Shown here piece by piece: positions 5,806 through 6,054 of a stretch of 6,054 nucleotides of DNA (its first letter is position 1; each line of letters begins with the position of its first letter). A program made the position numbers and the translations under genes. The notes beneath the pieces are model-generated. The model was not told where the DNA came from, did no database searches, and was given only the letters and a program-made list of their open reading frames with translations. Source of the DNA: Flavobacterium sp. (GTDB lineage Bacteria > Bacteroidota > Bacteroidia > Flavobacteriales > Flavobacteriaceae); contig SEBM01000260.1 in assembly GCA_004296145.1 (NCBI GenBank), positions 1 to 6,054 of the forward strand, written 5' to 3'.

Positions 5806-6054
5806 TTTTGATGAATTGATTGAAGCGCATCAAAATTGTTGTACAAAAAGTAAAGTAGCTTCTGAAAATGGAAAAAGATTTGAGATAGTTTCAAATGAAG
5901 ATTTTACAAAAATTAGAATTGATAATTGTTTGATTTCTTCTCAACAAGTTCAGAAATGTGATTTCGGTTTTGTTAGACATTCTAAAGATGATTTCTATTT
6001 TGTGGAATTAAAAGGGAAAGATGTTAAGATTGCTTTAAGTCAGATAATTAATAC
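5795..6054 (+). CDS. Candidate PD-(D/E)XK nuclease-fold protein, N-terminal part (cut by right edge)
   Basis: An ATG at 5795, overlapping the last 11 bp of the ATPase gene in another frame, opens a reading frame with no stop up to the window edge: 86 visible residues starting MHSNFDELIEAHQNCC. The segment KCDFGF (54-59), then DDFYFVELKGKDV (65-77) and ALSQI (80-84), gives D56-x14-E71-L-K73 followed by Q83. This is the spacing and hydrophobic setting of the metal-binding core of PD-(D/E)XK nucleases, in which a beta-strand carrying (E/D)xK follows a strand with an acidic residue and a helix with a conserved Gln comes next. The preceding part, about 50 residues, would hold the first helix. The length and C-terminus are unknown. 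Overlap with the ATPase suggests coupled translation and joint function. Coding status is likely; the nuclease assignment is a motif-based inference without a search, and a non-catalytic member of the fold is possible. Confidence 0.7.
   Translation, partial: MHSNFDELIEAHQNCCTKSKVASENGKRFEIVSNEDFTKIRIDNCLISSQQVQKCDFGFVRHSKDDFYFVELKGKDVKIALSQIIN

Noticed and set aside
4641..5894. Minus-strand frames of 60-76 codons opposite the ATPase and the downstream gene
   Set aside because: They lie antisense to genes with recognisable motifs, and their translations show no family features.
1..6054. tRNA, rRNA, CRISPR array or insertion sequence
   Set aside because: I saw no cloverleaf or rRNA-like sequence, no regular repeat-spacer array, and no transposase or terminal inverted repeats.

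Overview
The window fits the chromosome of a Flavobacterium-like member of the Bacteroidota. The DNA is AT-rich, genes start without a clear Shine-Dalgarno sequence (A/T-rich leaders such as the one before dnaK), and DnaK ends in the EDVEFEEVK-type tail usual in that phylum. The assignment rests on these features and protein flavour, not on a search.

Left part, minus strand (1-2346). Reading in the direction of transcription there is a small signal-peptide outer-membrane beta-barrel protein (2346-1636), a 137-bp gap holding a nested inverted repeat, a complete CPA1-type Na+/H+ (cation/proton) antiporter (1498-221), and, 12 bp later, the N-terminal 69 residues of an SRPBCC/AHSA1-like protein that runs off the left edge. 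The antiporter and the AHSA1-like gene are probably one transcript.

Middle (2347-4633). A 333-bp divergent intergenic region separates the barrel gene from dnaK. It holds six TGTCA/TGACA pentamers within 90 bp, followed by a near-consensus sigma-54 (-24/-12) element 49 bp before the dnaK start. No CIRCE element is present. dnaK is complete (627 aa) with all the Hsp70 landmarks and ends in an AT-rich hairpin followed by a strong intrinsic terminator. grpE and dnaJ are not beside it.

Right part (4634-6054). Beyond the terminator, base composition becomes visibly more AT-rich and a two-gene plus-strand cassette begins. The first gene is a 379-aa ABC/OLD-like AAA ATPase with Walker A, ABC signature, Walker B and H-loop. 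The second starts inside the end of the first (11-bp overlap) and is cut by the right edge. Its visible 86 residues carry a D-x14-E-x-K pattern with a downstream Q, which fits a PD-(D/E)XK nuclease fold. A compact palindromic cluster lies just before the ATPase start. An ATPase translationally coupled to a candidate nuclease is the architecture of many anti-phage systems, so this pair is the best candidate for an undescribed system here. That function is inference.
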